Source: Acanthaster planci (Eukaryota > Echinodermata > Asteroidea > Valvatida > Acanthasteridae). Taken from it: DNA of 64,000 nucleotides. Shown piece by piece: positions 1-11,626 of the stretch. The notes below the pieces were generated by a model. It saw only the letters and a program-made list of their open reading frames with translations, was not told where the DNA came from and searched no databases. The stretch lies in contig NW_019091395.1 in the NCBI RefSeq assembly GCF_001949145.1, forward strand, positions 1,297,259-1,361,258. The letters are read 5' to 3'. Position numbers and translations under genes: made by a program. Position 1 is the first letter of the stretch. Every line of letters starts with the position of its first letter.

Positions 1-2480
1 GTTGATACCTTAAAAATGGCAATTTTATTCTTAAAATGGTGTGACTATATAATCATGGATGGTGAAACTGCTCGGCGCTGTAGACGCTTAAATAGTTTTT
101 GATATTACAAATTTTCACAAGTTGAAATGCAATAGGTCTCGTTCCTTCAAGGTCACCGTAATCAGACATTTCCTTTGTTGTAGCTTGGCATTGCATATGT
201 GTGGATCATACTTCACAGACATAGGGGTAAATCTACGCACGTTTAACAGCGTGTGTTCAATTTGAATAAGATTTTGTAGATAAGCGCCCATGGGAAGATT
301 ACAGATGAAATATCTCTGTATATTTGAAAGTCTAGTTTTTCTCAGACGCAACTTGGCAATATAGGCCCTAGTAGGAAAAGCTCAACCACAATGAGTGGGA
401 GTGTTTCCTTTTCATTCAAAAGGAAACTAGAATCTAAAGAACAAACCCAAATCGTTTGATCACAATTGCGTAGACTGGCACCGTGCTGCAACAATATAAC
501 TCTTGTTAATTCAAGTCACCTGTCATGTGTATGACCATGTAAAAAACCCGATCTCAAGGCAACATGCACGTTAAAATCCTTCCATGTGTCTCCCATCAGC
601 AGACGCTTGGCCAAAATAGTGAAGGATGGGGAAACAATTCACAGGCGCTTTAAGCCCGTTCTTTTCCATCTCAACACACACCGTGACCTGGCCCGCGCCT
701 CTAGCTCGGTGCATCACGTATTGGTAACTCCTTCATCAACTACCGAAGCCGTACGCCCAATTATCAATGGGTTAACAGTGAAATGTGCACTTTTGCATCA
801 AAGGAAGCATGTAAGCGGAAGAAATATGGTTTAAGTTAGATCAACGAGGCGTATGGAGCACTCGACATCCCTCTGCGGTACTGGGTCACAGTCGTTAATT
901 GCTGCGAAATGATTGTTCTGCATCGTCAATGGAAAAAAATATGGCCTTTCATTTCAATACCTATTTTTGGTTCAACGCGGCCGCCGTTGAATGTGCAATA
1001 TTATGAAAAACGTGTTTCACTAATTTCAATAATTCATAGCCAACAGTACAACATCCTGCTCTAGTGGAAAATTGTTTGAGTGAAAGCCTTTGTGCAAACA
1101 TGACAGTGCGCTCAATGAGTCATAGTGCAAGGCAAATAATAGAAGCGACGATAGGCGGTTTCACATTTGCCAAGCATTTCAGCGCAGGTCTGTCATGGAT
1201 TGGGTCTGTTGGTGACTTCATTGTGAGATCCAAATGCAGACAAATGCACGAGTAAGGCTTCCTTTGGGTAACAGAATATTCCTTCGGTTGAAGTAGGCGG
1301 AGACTGGTTGATTGATTAGTAAAGAATTTCTATTGAGACAACGACAGGCGTACTCTTCCAAGTGAACAATTCTGGCGAAAAAAAGCATTGTTATAATTTT
1401 CGCTTGTCCTGGTCCCTGGTTTTGTGTTTTCAAGAGTTCGTGCTGTTGTTGCTGATTCCTAGATCGTGCTAGGAGTTCATCAAAACTCACGAGCCCCCAG
1501 TTTTAAAACTCATTAACACCGTCCCGCATGAACGAACAACAGACGGCCAACCTTGAATAAACCCGGAAAGTGATAATTATGGCCTACAACTGGTCACCTG
1601 TAAACTGGTTGGTGCCATTGAATCCGTATAGATCAACCGCTACCACTCAAGGTGAAACTTAACTCATACAATGATCACCACATAATTGGCTGCATAAAAT
1701 AAGCAGGTAGAAAAAATTTCTGAATGTAACCCATCAACTTCCAATTAAAATGGTTTTTTGTGATAAGGATCATATCACCCGCTCTTTTTTATAAAGTCTC
1801 CCGTCTAAACAAGGCAAATGTTTGGAGGAAATTCTCATTCTTTGCATTTTAGCAAGTGAATAACGGAGTGCTTCGAAGACAGAAAGTGGAAGGGGATATT
1901 TTCTCGAATCATTCTTCGACCGGATCAGACTAACTTGCTGACAGGGGAGACGGACTTGCAACTGCTAGTGAAAACACATCGATTTAATACACCGTCCACG
2001 AGCCCATTTGGTATTTTAAGTGAGCATTTTAAGTATTTTTAAGTATCACAAAATTCGACGAGTGGAACTGCAGAATAAAAAAATCCGCATAAACTTACAG
2101 AAATTATAAAGGGAATACTATTGCTGAAAAAGTGTCTGATATGCATAAATAGAAACATAGTCTGCATTTCATCTTGTTTTAAATTAGCCTATTTCTTATG
2201 CTGCTATCTTTGATGAAAGCCGTCGTGTTTTAGATGGCACATAAATGAAACGTGCACATTTTCATTAATACCCCACAGATCTCTGCACATCTTACTCCCT
2301 GTGTACTCGAAATCGGCAACCTTCGAAATGTGCATGCGTAGATGGAATAAAGAACCAGCTTGTCTTACGGTTGAACGGAGTTCGGTATTTGGATTGAGGT
2401 TGAAGGCTCGGAAAGATGTTGAAAATGTCGCCATTATGTCATGTCTCCACTGCAGACGTTGCCAATTGGCCACAGTGACA
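1..2480. other. No recognisable gene
   Basis: I see only short ORFs (under about 90 codons) with no recognisable domain, no RNA gene and no clear repeat. The sequence reads as ordinary AT-rich intergenic or intronic DNA. Confidence 0.5.
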
Positions 2481-2493
2481 GTGAAATGCAGAG

Positions 2494-3060
2494 TTGGTTA
2501 CCATACAGATTGGGGCCTCTGTTCCAGTCCATGGAGTCACCATAATCACGTACATTGCAATTTTTGTAAAATTTGCGTTTCAGCAAACCCGGCAGGCAAC
2601 GTCGAAAAAAAGGAACTCATCCACAATGCCCTCTCAACAGGAGGTAAAAGAGATGTCCACGTGGATGCACAGTGACAATACGTAGATTCAGTAAAATGGG
2701 TAGTGCCGATTGACAAAGGTCTATCGCTCACCATAAACCCGGACAGCGTGCAAGGCCCTGAGAATTCACGCCTCGTCTGGCAAATTCGAGCCCAATGTAT
2801 CTCGCCTGGCGGTTCGCTTTCAACCCTTGCAGGGAATGCGTCTTCATATCGCAGTATCATTTTTTAATGATTCGGTCATGTTGCTCTCGAACATTTTGCG
2901 ACGAATGTCAGCTGCGCCGGTGTTAGCATTACTTACGGTAACTGACCCAATTTGTGCACCCATGAAGATAAACAGGAATATCAAGTTTTTGTTTCTTAGG
3001 AAGACCATAGAAAAGAATATAAATGACAGCGGAGATGACAGTGCACGGACTCAAGAATGA
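2494..3060 (+). pseudogene. Possible remnant of a rhodopsin-like 7TM receptor (weak)
   Basis: Two plus-strand fragments in different frames resemble the end of a class A receptor. The first (2494-2685) has a hydrophobic stretch (VHGVTIITYIAIFVKFA) followed by a basic Gln/Thr/Lys/Ser-rich segment, like TM5 running into loop 3. The second (2827-3060) has hydrophobic residues, then TDPICAPMKINRN and FLFLRK, loosely resembling a TM7 D/NPxxY region with helix 8. No upstream TM1-4 were found, TM6 is unclear, and stops and frame changes separate the pieces. If real, this is a decayed or multi-exon gene. A chance match is quite possible. Confidence 0.2.
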
Positions 3061-4440
3061 ATGAGGCGATAGAGAAAAAATAACCTAAGTGATTTCAACC
3101 ATGCATGATCACAGTGGCCCTAGCCTCTGGTAATGATGACCACGATTACAATAGTAAATTGGATGATATCAAAGGTATCATGATAGTGTCAGCGTCACTG
3201 AGTGACAGCAAATAAGGGAATTAGATACGATATACACGACAGGTATTTGACACTAATTGCAATGTTCAGTTGCACTTTGACTTTTTATGCCCACTCATTC
3301 AAACCTTGCATGGTTACCTTGCTATCAATTCAGAAATAAAGCCAAGGGTGGCCAGACAAAACCCAGGCTTGTTTTGGTGCTTCTCTGAACAAGCCGCAAC
3401 TCCATCATCGTAAATTTTCATTGTCACGCGCACGTGCGCGCCATGAATTGTCACCTGTCGTATGAATAACGTTAGCAATCTTTGTTCATGATGGATGGAC
3501 TTGCTTAACTAGGGGAAATTAACTCACATATTTGCAGACAGAATGTCCGTCCACTTTACAATTATAAGGATTTTAAAAGTCTTTGTTTCATTCGATTTTT
3601 ATTCGACTCGTTGCCGGTGGAGTGAACGTAATTGCTGATGAAACAGGAAGTGTTTCTTTTGAGATGATTAACACTCAAGAATAAGCACTCGACGCACTGG
3701 TGCCATCTTGTAGGAGACGGTTGGCCATAGATCGAGCCGTGTTATGAAGGAACAGACTGACGCAAAACATCCATGGGCTCCTACAGACGGGAATTTTATT
3801 CCGGTTTCCCTTTGTATGCTGAACTAAGCGGCTGCCGATTGGTTAATCAGGAAGAAATACACGGTGTGCGGTAGACTGAAATGACTAACTCATCACTGAT
3901 ATCAATATAAACAGGTAGTTCGTGAGATATAATTTATGAAGTAGTTCCTACTAGGAAAGTTCTTGGGAGTCGGTGATCGCGACAGTTCATGGATAGTTGA
4001 AATGATAAATCTAGGTACCATACTCGTTTTTGATGGCAGAAACAACTAGCCCGCACAGCACTGCGTCAAAGTTGTGACCTGAGTGCCCTATTTATACCAA
4101 GGAAATAAACCTGTCAAATTTTTGTCTTGCATTATGGGACTGGATGACGAATGAGCGATGCATTATTGGAAAATAATTGTCTTAGCGTAGAAACGTTTCT
4201 TGTAAAATGTGCGTGAATCTATGACTTGGTGAGAAAGTACATATATTATATTTTGAAAGAAAGTGCCACTTTACATTTGACTGTATGGTTCCCTTCCAAC
4301 AAAAGTTCACACCGCTTTTTTGTCGTCCACTGTGATGCAGTGAGAATGCCGAAAAGGTTTGCAATGTATTGCCAAAGAACGGAGTATTTTTTTAACGAGA
4401 AACCGCATAAACAGTTTGTTAGCTGACAAGGGTTGTGTCA
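3061..4440. other. No recognisable gene
   Basis: Nothing with a domain signature was seen on either strand. A short GC-rich patch (cacgcgcacgtgcgcgc near 3425) is the only compositional oddity. Confidence 0.5.
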
Positions 4441-4570
4441 GATCAGGGGAGGATCCGGGATTTTTGCAAAGGGGGTTTCGGGAAATGTTTGTTCGTAGAA
4501 GTGGGATTTCTATAGTTGAAGCCGTTGGTGAAGCCGTTCAATCTAAGACCCCTACGTGAGAGTGGGAGTG

Positions 4571-4803
4571 CAGGCGCGGATCCGGGACAGGGGGTCAACT
4601 CCCCACCCCCTGCTCTTAAATAAGGTTATAAAAAGGGGGAAAATAATAAAAAATAACTAAAGTAAGTGCACCAATACTATTGTATACGATGGACCGCGAG
4701 TATTCATTAAATCTTTTATTATCGTTCCACTTGTCTGAAATAAATGAGATATTAAAAATTCTCCGGCCTGAACTCCCCGGAAAAATGTCTAGATCCGCCC
4801 CTG
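4571..4803. mobile_element. Short TIR element (hAT-like MITE)
   Basis: The left end reads CAGGCGCGGATCCGG and the reverse complement of the right end reads CAGGGGCGGATCTAG, so the termini are inverted repeats matching at 12 of 15 positions. The 233-bp interior is AT-rich and non-coding. CAGGGGCGGATC-type ends are familiar from non-autonomous hAT elements. I could not find a clean 8-bp target duplication (flanks tgggagtg and gagcgtca). A second similar end (caggggaggatccggg at 4444) suggests a nested or composite insertion. Confidence 0.55.
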
Positions 4804-7800
4804 GAGCGTCACCTGCAGCGCAAATGTAAAATCCAGGCTAGCATTGGACGATCAACACAGAAACGATACGAGCAAAAGACCCACTGTTACAGATAAATAT
4901 TAACTCTGGCGTAGTTTTTTCCAACAAATTTGGAAAATCTGTAAGCTTTTCTCCTCACCTTGGAAATTCAAAACAGTGTTAGAAATAGCCCCCTCATTTA
5001 GAAATGAGCCAATGTATTATACTTTTCTTTACCCGATGAAATAATAGCGGAGGAGTATTCCACGATCCGCTGCTCAAAACAATTCAAGGTTGTGTAATGC
5101 ACACTGCACCGCTTCCCCTTTCCGTCCACGGTTTATTTCAGAGGGCGGTACATCTGTACGAAGAATCTTTCTTCTGCTTTCTGTAGTTCATTGCCTCCAT
5201 CTATCCAGGGCCCTAGGCCTTGCGACCAGGCAGAATAACTCACAGGTCTTTAACCACGAAATGTAAGTGAATCCATGTTGTAGGTCGTAATCCCGTCACT
5301 CCCTTGCAAAATTACCTTATTCGGAATCTTGGTTTACTTTCTACCTTGGTTCAGTTTTTGCAAGAGGAAGTGCTGCAGATGTGGATAACTTGTTGACAAA
5401 CTTCCCTGCGGGTGACTTGTTGACAAACTTTTGTGGAGAACAAGGCTGCTATTATCCACGAATCACCATAGAAACGCCCCTTCAGCGTATATATAGCCTT
5501 GGCGATTTCTTCGAATGCCAGATAATGCGTCGACTGGCCTGACAATGTTTGGACGTGGTGTATTCACGCGATCAGACAGGCAGAAAATGCCTGAATAATG
5601 GTCATTTTACCCCCCATGCTCCTAACCAGTGCGCTTTCAAGATCACGCCTTCCTCTGCACCCTGGTCATCTCTTAATACGCGGCCCACGTTATACATTTT
5701 TTAAAACCGATGCTTGTGGACGGCTCGGTATTTATGTTGTGACGATCGACCTTAATCGAGACAGTGGTTCAATTCAGTCAAGAAACTTGAATTTCAAGTC
5801 GTGGTGCCGGAGGCCGAGTTTGACTCCACAGGCAGGCTGGCTGTTATGTGCATAGCATGAAATAAAGGGGACTGGTGCTTTGCCGTTGTTTGTGATAGCA
5901 TGAGGGTAGTGGTCGGGCAAGAAGCACTTAACGGCAGGCGTGATGCCCAGAGAGGTTCACTCGGCAGCAGTCTAGATGTCCCGGGAGCAAGTTGATTCAG
6001 AATCTTGAAGGTGTACCTTTTCTTCTGTGCTAGAGGCATTACTACTGTTCCGTCGTTGACTCAGGGAACGCAGCGGAAATTTAAATCACAGTTTAAATCA
6101 CAAATCCGTCGACTTCAACAAGAGGCTTACCTGACAATGTGGAAAAAGTAAGCTTAATAGGAACAGTTATTCCCTTTCTTTGGTTTAATGAGTTTTGAGT
6201 TTTTCAGATTCCTTTTATCTAGTCCAAAACTGAAGCCTGGCACTGTACCTGGCCCATTAATAACCTTTCCAAATGTTGACAAAAATATTGGTTGTTCGAA
6301 CATTTCTGGATGCATTCCAGAAGGATTCCACGCGAGAGTATCGGCATATTCAGCTTCTATACTCTCTTGACCTTAAGTATACCACTGCTGTTGGGATTTT
6401 CTTGGATTTTCATTGACTTAATTGGGAAAAGGACTTATGAACTGCAAGTTGCTCTGAAAGCTCACTATTCACTTTCTCGAGAAGTCTTGTGGCTAATGAA
6501 AAAATACATGATTTATGTATAGAGAGCGCGAAAAAGGAAGAAAGAAAGAAAAAGAAACAAATCTTTAAAACGTGCACCGCTTTGGAGGCAACGTTTTCTA
6601 ACGGTTGCGCACTCAACCTTCAGTGTGATACAACGGAGGCAAACAGTAAAAGAAAGTCCCACAACTGTAGAATTGAAGTGAAATTTTGGTAGTAAATCAA
6701 CACGACAGAAGCACTACGTCTAACCTATACCGTAAAGCAACTGAATAGTTAAAGTTAAAGTTCTGGCATATATTTTGAAAGGATGTCTTTAAAGTCAGAC
6801 ACAATGATACTGTGCACGATATGGGGCCGATGGGCCCCCCCCCCATGTCCAATTCTTGTACGCCCTCTAGACTATTGTTTCCTAACACACACCCCTAGAA
6901 GTCTGTAAAGAAGTCCTGAGATTCCGATCAAACAATGACCAACACAAAGGCGGGGGGGGGGTTCTCTCCGCCCCCATATCTTGCATCATATGGACACAAT
7001 CCCTCCATAGGTAAGTGTGCACCAAATGCCAAGCAAGTTAACATTCCAAAGAGCCTTTACCGTCGCAACTCGCATTCAACTTGTAAGGATTTAAGCTGGG
7101 GCCGGTAGCTGGGAACCAGCTAATTATCTCGCTATAGACTGACATTGCGTGATCTAGTAGCGTGAATTACACCCAGAAGGGAACGATTACCTGCTGAAAT
7201 GCGTGCGGAGTCATTGCATATATACTAATTACTATATGCACAGTGTTTGTGCCGATGGGCTTGGACCGTGGGGAAGCTGGAATAGGCTGCAATATCAACT
7301 AAATACGAGGCCGAATCAAAAATGTGAGTGCGCGTGGAAGCCGAATATAAAATGTGTCTTTGTGGCATCAAATCTGAAATCCATAGTAATTGTCTACCTT
7401 CTCCAAACGTACCAGAATGAAAAACTCAAAAATAGACCCTATGCGTGTGACGTCATGTTTGAGGGTATTTTGTTTTTTTCCTCGTGGAAAAAAAAAAGAT
7501 TGCCTCCGGTGACTTTCCCTTACCGCATTAGATCTACAAGGTATCATACGAGCTACCGATGCAGTGCCTTGTTTTATTTGAAACTTGCTGTGTAGTACCC
7601 TGTAAATATTATTGGTCAATTATTTCAAATTGCTGCTAACGCCTACACCACTAACAAAATTCCGTCAAGCAATTAACGGCTGCCAGCACAATGTGTAAAG
7701 ATCTCATGATGTAAATGCGACAGTAACCAGACGCGCAATTTCACTAGCTGTTGACTACTGCTGTTGTTTCTGAACCTCGTTTGCTTCGGCCAAAAGCGCA

Positions 7801-9468
7801 GTTGTGCCAACTGATCGCCGTTAAAATAATGGCTGACCTTATGTACAAAACCAAAGGTGTGACACACTCGTCTTACTAGTGTCCTGTAAATATGAAGCAC
7901 TAAATGAATGCTGAATACTTGTACTAGATATTAACAGAAGATACTTCCAGTATTTACACTAGCCAAGAAATGTTAATTTTTAGGCAAATGCTAGCCAAGG
8001 GTAACCTTTCTGCAAACTTTTGTTCCCCGCAAATTGTGACAAATGTTTAAAAAAGGAAAGGGTTACGCATCATTTTGATGTCATGGGGGCGCACTGCACG
8101 AACAACGGACAAACGTCCCCTGTGCACAGAGGGCGCCGTGCGAACAGAAATAAAACGCCCGCAAATATGGGCAACAGACAGGAATTAAACTCGAAGGCAA
8201 AATAGTTCTCACACTGTTAAACGTTTCAAATTTTTAAGATGTATGTCTTAAACAGTTTCAAATAGGGTATTGCTGACACTGGGTATATCAGTACAGCTTT
8301 AGAGGCTCATCTCAGACACTGCATGTACATGTAGTTCGAAATTGGATTTGCTTATTTTGTTGATAATTTCAGGTTCTGCTCTTCCGTACGATTAAACTAT
8401 CATATCTTGCAGTAACACACTTGACCAACGTTTAGAAATGTTGAGGTCGTGTTCATATCATTTTGGAAGTTGATCAAGCGTTGGCAATTGGTACGTATTC
8501 GACTTTTGTTCATTTGCTTTGTTAATTGTTTGTTGAACGGAAAGCATATTTAAAATTGAGCGGTTTTTAATTGCAATTTATTTAAGGGAGATATTCTATG
8601 TAAGTATTCAACGTATTCGGGTAAATTTATCTACTTCATGTCTACAACGCCACAAACACTTCGCTGATACTGTGGCCACGTGCATTACCCAAATGCGCTC
8701 ATCGGAGATTTCATTTATCACCGTCGTTGTACGACAACAAGAAACGTGAATAAAGAATGGATTTCATTTCCTCAGTTAATCGACGGCTTTAGTGGCCTAA
8801 TTTAACAATGTTAATGTAGTCGTTTTGATCTCAGTTACTGTACGATGATACAATATCGTATCGTGCCCTATGATTCTTCCGCATCATCGCAACCTAGCTC
8901 CCAGAATACAAGGAGATAAACACAGTGAACGGAACAGCTATTGAAGATGTCAGCTATTGTGACGGGCTGGCGGCATTATGACAACAGAAATGCTATTGCG
9001 TGCCTCCATTGTATGGTATCGATTCATTCTTACACCCGTGTGATTCACATGTGCATGTTGCAAGATGTCTAGGAGCACCCACTCCGGTGTAATAATACCG
9101 ACCAGTGGCAAGCTACATCTTTTGATGATCTTTGAAAGAGTACACTGTCTTGCAATGTGAGCAACATGACTTCACCCTTCATCTTTGAAGACGACTGAAA
9201 CACCAAAAGCGTGAGTAAATTGCTTCTTGTACCGTACCGAGCCTCAATGTATACTAGTCAGTCCCTCAACCTACACTGTCTGATCTTCAAACGTCATGGC
9301 ACTCAAATAACAGTTGTATTCGTAATGAACTCTGATTGTGTTAAACTTGCTGATAATAGTGTGGAAACTTGATGTGCACACTGCCAAGGACTGCCGGTTT
9401 ACGAGGCAGGTTTACAACTGTGGTCGGAGCCTAGGCCTGCCGTTATAACGTTAGTCGGTGAAGCATCT
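4804..9468. other. No recognisable gene
   Basis: Several ORFs of 60-130 codons occur (for example 7203-7595 plus and 5794-6039 minus), but none shows a known motif, a compositional coding signature or splice-linked neighbours. A homopolymer-rich patch of C and G runs lies at 6825-6975. Confidence 0.45.
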
Positions 9469-9476
9469 ATCCCTAC

Positions 9477-9653
9477 CAGTGGCGTGGCCGGAGGGAGGGG
9501 CGTTGGGACGCACCCCCGCATGAAATATTGTTGTCCCAACTAAAAATGAGGAAACAACCAAACTACGGTATTATTAATTTAAAACCTGCGTCCCCATCGT
9601 AAAATCAAGTTCCCCCCTCGCCCTCTGCAGACAGAACCCTGGCTACGTTGCTG
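9477..9653. mobile_element. Short hAT-type MITE with 8-bp target duplication
   Basis: The left end is cagtggcgtggccgg and the reverse complement of the right end is cagcaacgtagccaggg, giving imperfect terminal inverted repeats. The flanking octamers are atccctac (9469-9476) and acccctac (9654-9661), identical at 7 of 8 positions, which fits the 8-bp duplication made by hAT transposases. The 177-bp interior is GC-rich at both ends, AT-rich in the middle and non-coding, so it is non-autonomous. Confidence 0.7.
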
Positions 9654-10007
9654 ACCCCTACGCGTTTTCAGCGATTGGACACTGATTTAAAAAAACAGAA
9701 GCCCAGTCTGACTGCATGCCGTTGCCAAGCTAGGTACTTTGGCACTGAGACTTTGAATGCTGTAAAACATGGAAAGCAAACCTGCGCTAACATTTCCCAC
9801 GCTTTAAGGCAACAACATTATCCCAAGAAATCCCCACTGAATTTTCCAATTCTTCCCAAACTTGCATTTCATTTGAACGGTTTTCCTTAACGTTTGGCCG
9901 GGAGTGAGGACTCAAAGCAATTTATTTAAAATTGTGGAACTGGATATCAAGGTTTGACATCCAGTAAGCCGAAAGTGAACCTTCCGTTTGCTGTTGTTTC
10001 CTGCAGG

Positions 10008-11117
10008 ATGATACGCAAAACTGCATACGTGCTGATTTCAACTTTGGCAGCGATCAGTTTGACATATATGTATGTCGTCTCAAAAAGACTAGGTGAGTGC
10101 TCATGAAATCAATTCATCTCGTATCAGATGTGTTTGGTGAGTCCTCATGTTTCAAACATAGAGCAGAAATTTGATGTATTTTGACGAGATCATTCTGACT
10201 TCTCTATGACTTTGTTTTTATGGACAGTTTTCTACTTTCATCCAAATGACGGAGGCTTCATGGTACGCAGTTTACAGCTAAAACATGCCCCCTCTGGGCA
10301 TCTTCGGCCCAAGACCTTGTCCGATGGCGTCTGCACTGAGCATGCTCAGGGAAAGAAGTCGAACAAAGTTGTCTTGACAACGACCAATGCCGCTTTCCGA
10401 GATTTCACCGACAACTGGCTGGAAAGCATCAGGCGGACGAGGGCGTGTCCCAACATCATCGTAGTGGCCGAGGACGACGTCACGGTGACGTACTACTCCA
10501 AAAAGGTGCCGGATTACCCCGGCCTCCATGTCGTCAAAACAAACTCTGGTGTGGCCTCCTCCGGCCCTCTGGTATTCGACACGCTGATCTACAGACGCTT
10601 TGTCAATAAACGCCAGAAGTACATTCAGGAATACTTGCGCCAGGGGTACGAGGTCCTATTCACGGATGTAGACACCTACTGGTTCAAGGACCCGTTCCCT
10701 TTTTTTGAAGGCAACTTTGACCTAGCAGTAGAGGAAGACTTGCCGAGATTTTACTGCGCGGGGTTTGTGTACTTTAAACCCACTAACCGGACGCTAGCAT
10801 TCCTTTCCGAGTGGATAGAATTCATGAGGTCAGACACCAGTTTAAAACCAGACCAGGTTGTGATGAATAAATTCATCGAGCAGAGGAAGGTGCCCAGGCT
10901 AAAGGTCAGGATACTAGACTCGAAGCACTTTCCTAACGGAAAGCTGTACTCAAATCGACAGTGGAGGGAATACCACAAAAGAGACGTGGTGGTCATGCAC
11001 AACAATTTCATTATAGGGCATGACAAAAAACTCGAACGCTTCAAAGAGTACGGAATGTGGTTCCGTCGAAATGACACTGAAGACTTAGGGCCTATAGGAC
11101 AACCTATTTACACGTGA
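10008..11117 (+). CDS. Golgi type II glycosyltransferase, Nucleotid_trans (GT77-like) family, copy 1
   Basis: Two coding exons can be joined: 10008-10092 and 10228-11117, separated by a 135-bp GT/AG intron in phase 1 (donor g|gtgagt, acceptor gacag|tt). The joined protein is about 324 residues. Exon 1 begins one base after a strong acceptor (tttcctgcag) and encodes a short basic start and one hydrophobic segment (AYVLISTLAAISLTYMYVV), a signal anchor for a Golgi lumenal enzyme. The catalytic part carries VVLTTTNAAF, a DNWLES motif, the DxD metal/nucleotide-sugar site in FTDVDTYWFKDPFP, then CAGFVYFKPT and a C-terminal HFPNGKLY..HNN segment. This pattern fits the Pfam Nucleotid_trans family, which includes xylosyl- and galactosyltransferases. 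Donor and acceptor sugars cannot be read from sequence. An upstream 5-prime untranslated exon is likely. Neighbour 14702-15898 is a paralogue. It appears intact. Confidence 0.88.
10093..10227 (+). other. Intron of glycosyltransferase copy 1
   Basis: The donor gtgagt follows exon base 10092 and the acceptor tggacag ends at 10227. Joining restores a valine codon split after its first base and keeps the frame open. A single-exon ATG at 10206 would lie inside this intron and lacks a membrane anchor, so the spliced model is preferred. Confidence 0.8.
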
Positions 11118-11370
11118 ACTGATCTTCTCCGAGTCTTAAGCACATTCCCAGCAGTGCAACAACCTGTTTCAAGCCTAGGTTTCCCATGTCTGCTCAGAAG
11201 TTTAGAAGGTATCGGCTGATGATAGCAAGCGGTCTAGTCTAGTTAATCCCCCTCCCAAAACCTGTAAGACTAACTCAAGCACGAGATCTGTCACTCAAAA
11301 GAAGTTTGAGAAAATGAAGCCCATTACTAACACTTTGGTTATCTTCTTACTCCTCCGTGCTTTATCGGTA

Positions 11371-11626
11371 ATTGTGACCCACTCTGTGAAAATGAGTCTT
11401 AAGTTGCCAAAGTCACTTTGGAGTAAAAGTCCTTTAGAATAATTTCGCACAGTGGAAATCAGTAGGAACCCACAGTATTTTTCACCATGGAGTATCCACT
11501 TTTATCAGGATGCCAAAATGAGTGATACGTCAAAAAAAAAACTTAATTTGCTCTTTCCAATACAAATGAAAACTCAAAATGTGGCTCTGGCGACTTATGA
11601 CTCATTTTCACAGAGTGGGTCACAAT
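11371..11626. mobile_element. MITE with long near-perfect terminal inverted repeats
   Basis: The left arm starts attgtgacccactctgtg and continues through aaaatgagtc. The right arm is its reverse complement with one mismatch over the first 33 bases, and weaker pairing extends to about 46 bases. The total of 256 bp has no coding potential. The outer bases aatt occur at both ends and may be a 4-bp target duplication or part of the repeat. It lies 250 bp downstream of glycosyltransferase copy 1. Superfamily is not assignable by eye. Confidence 0.8.

Noticed and set aside
2301-2860. Overlapping ORFs of 104-124 codons on both strands
   Set aside because: Only the weak TM5-like frame was kept; the longer frames show no domain and unusual Cys/His scatter without spacing.
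7203-7595. 130-codon plus-strand ORF
   Set aside because: Composition is not protein-like, no motif, and it overlaps an opposite-strand ORF equally open.
10206-11117. Single-exon gene model starting at ATG 10206
   Set aside because: The first seven codons fall inside a well-supported intron, and the model lacks the membrane anchor provided by exon 10008-10092.
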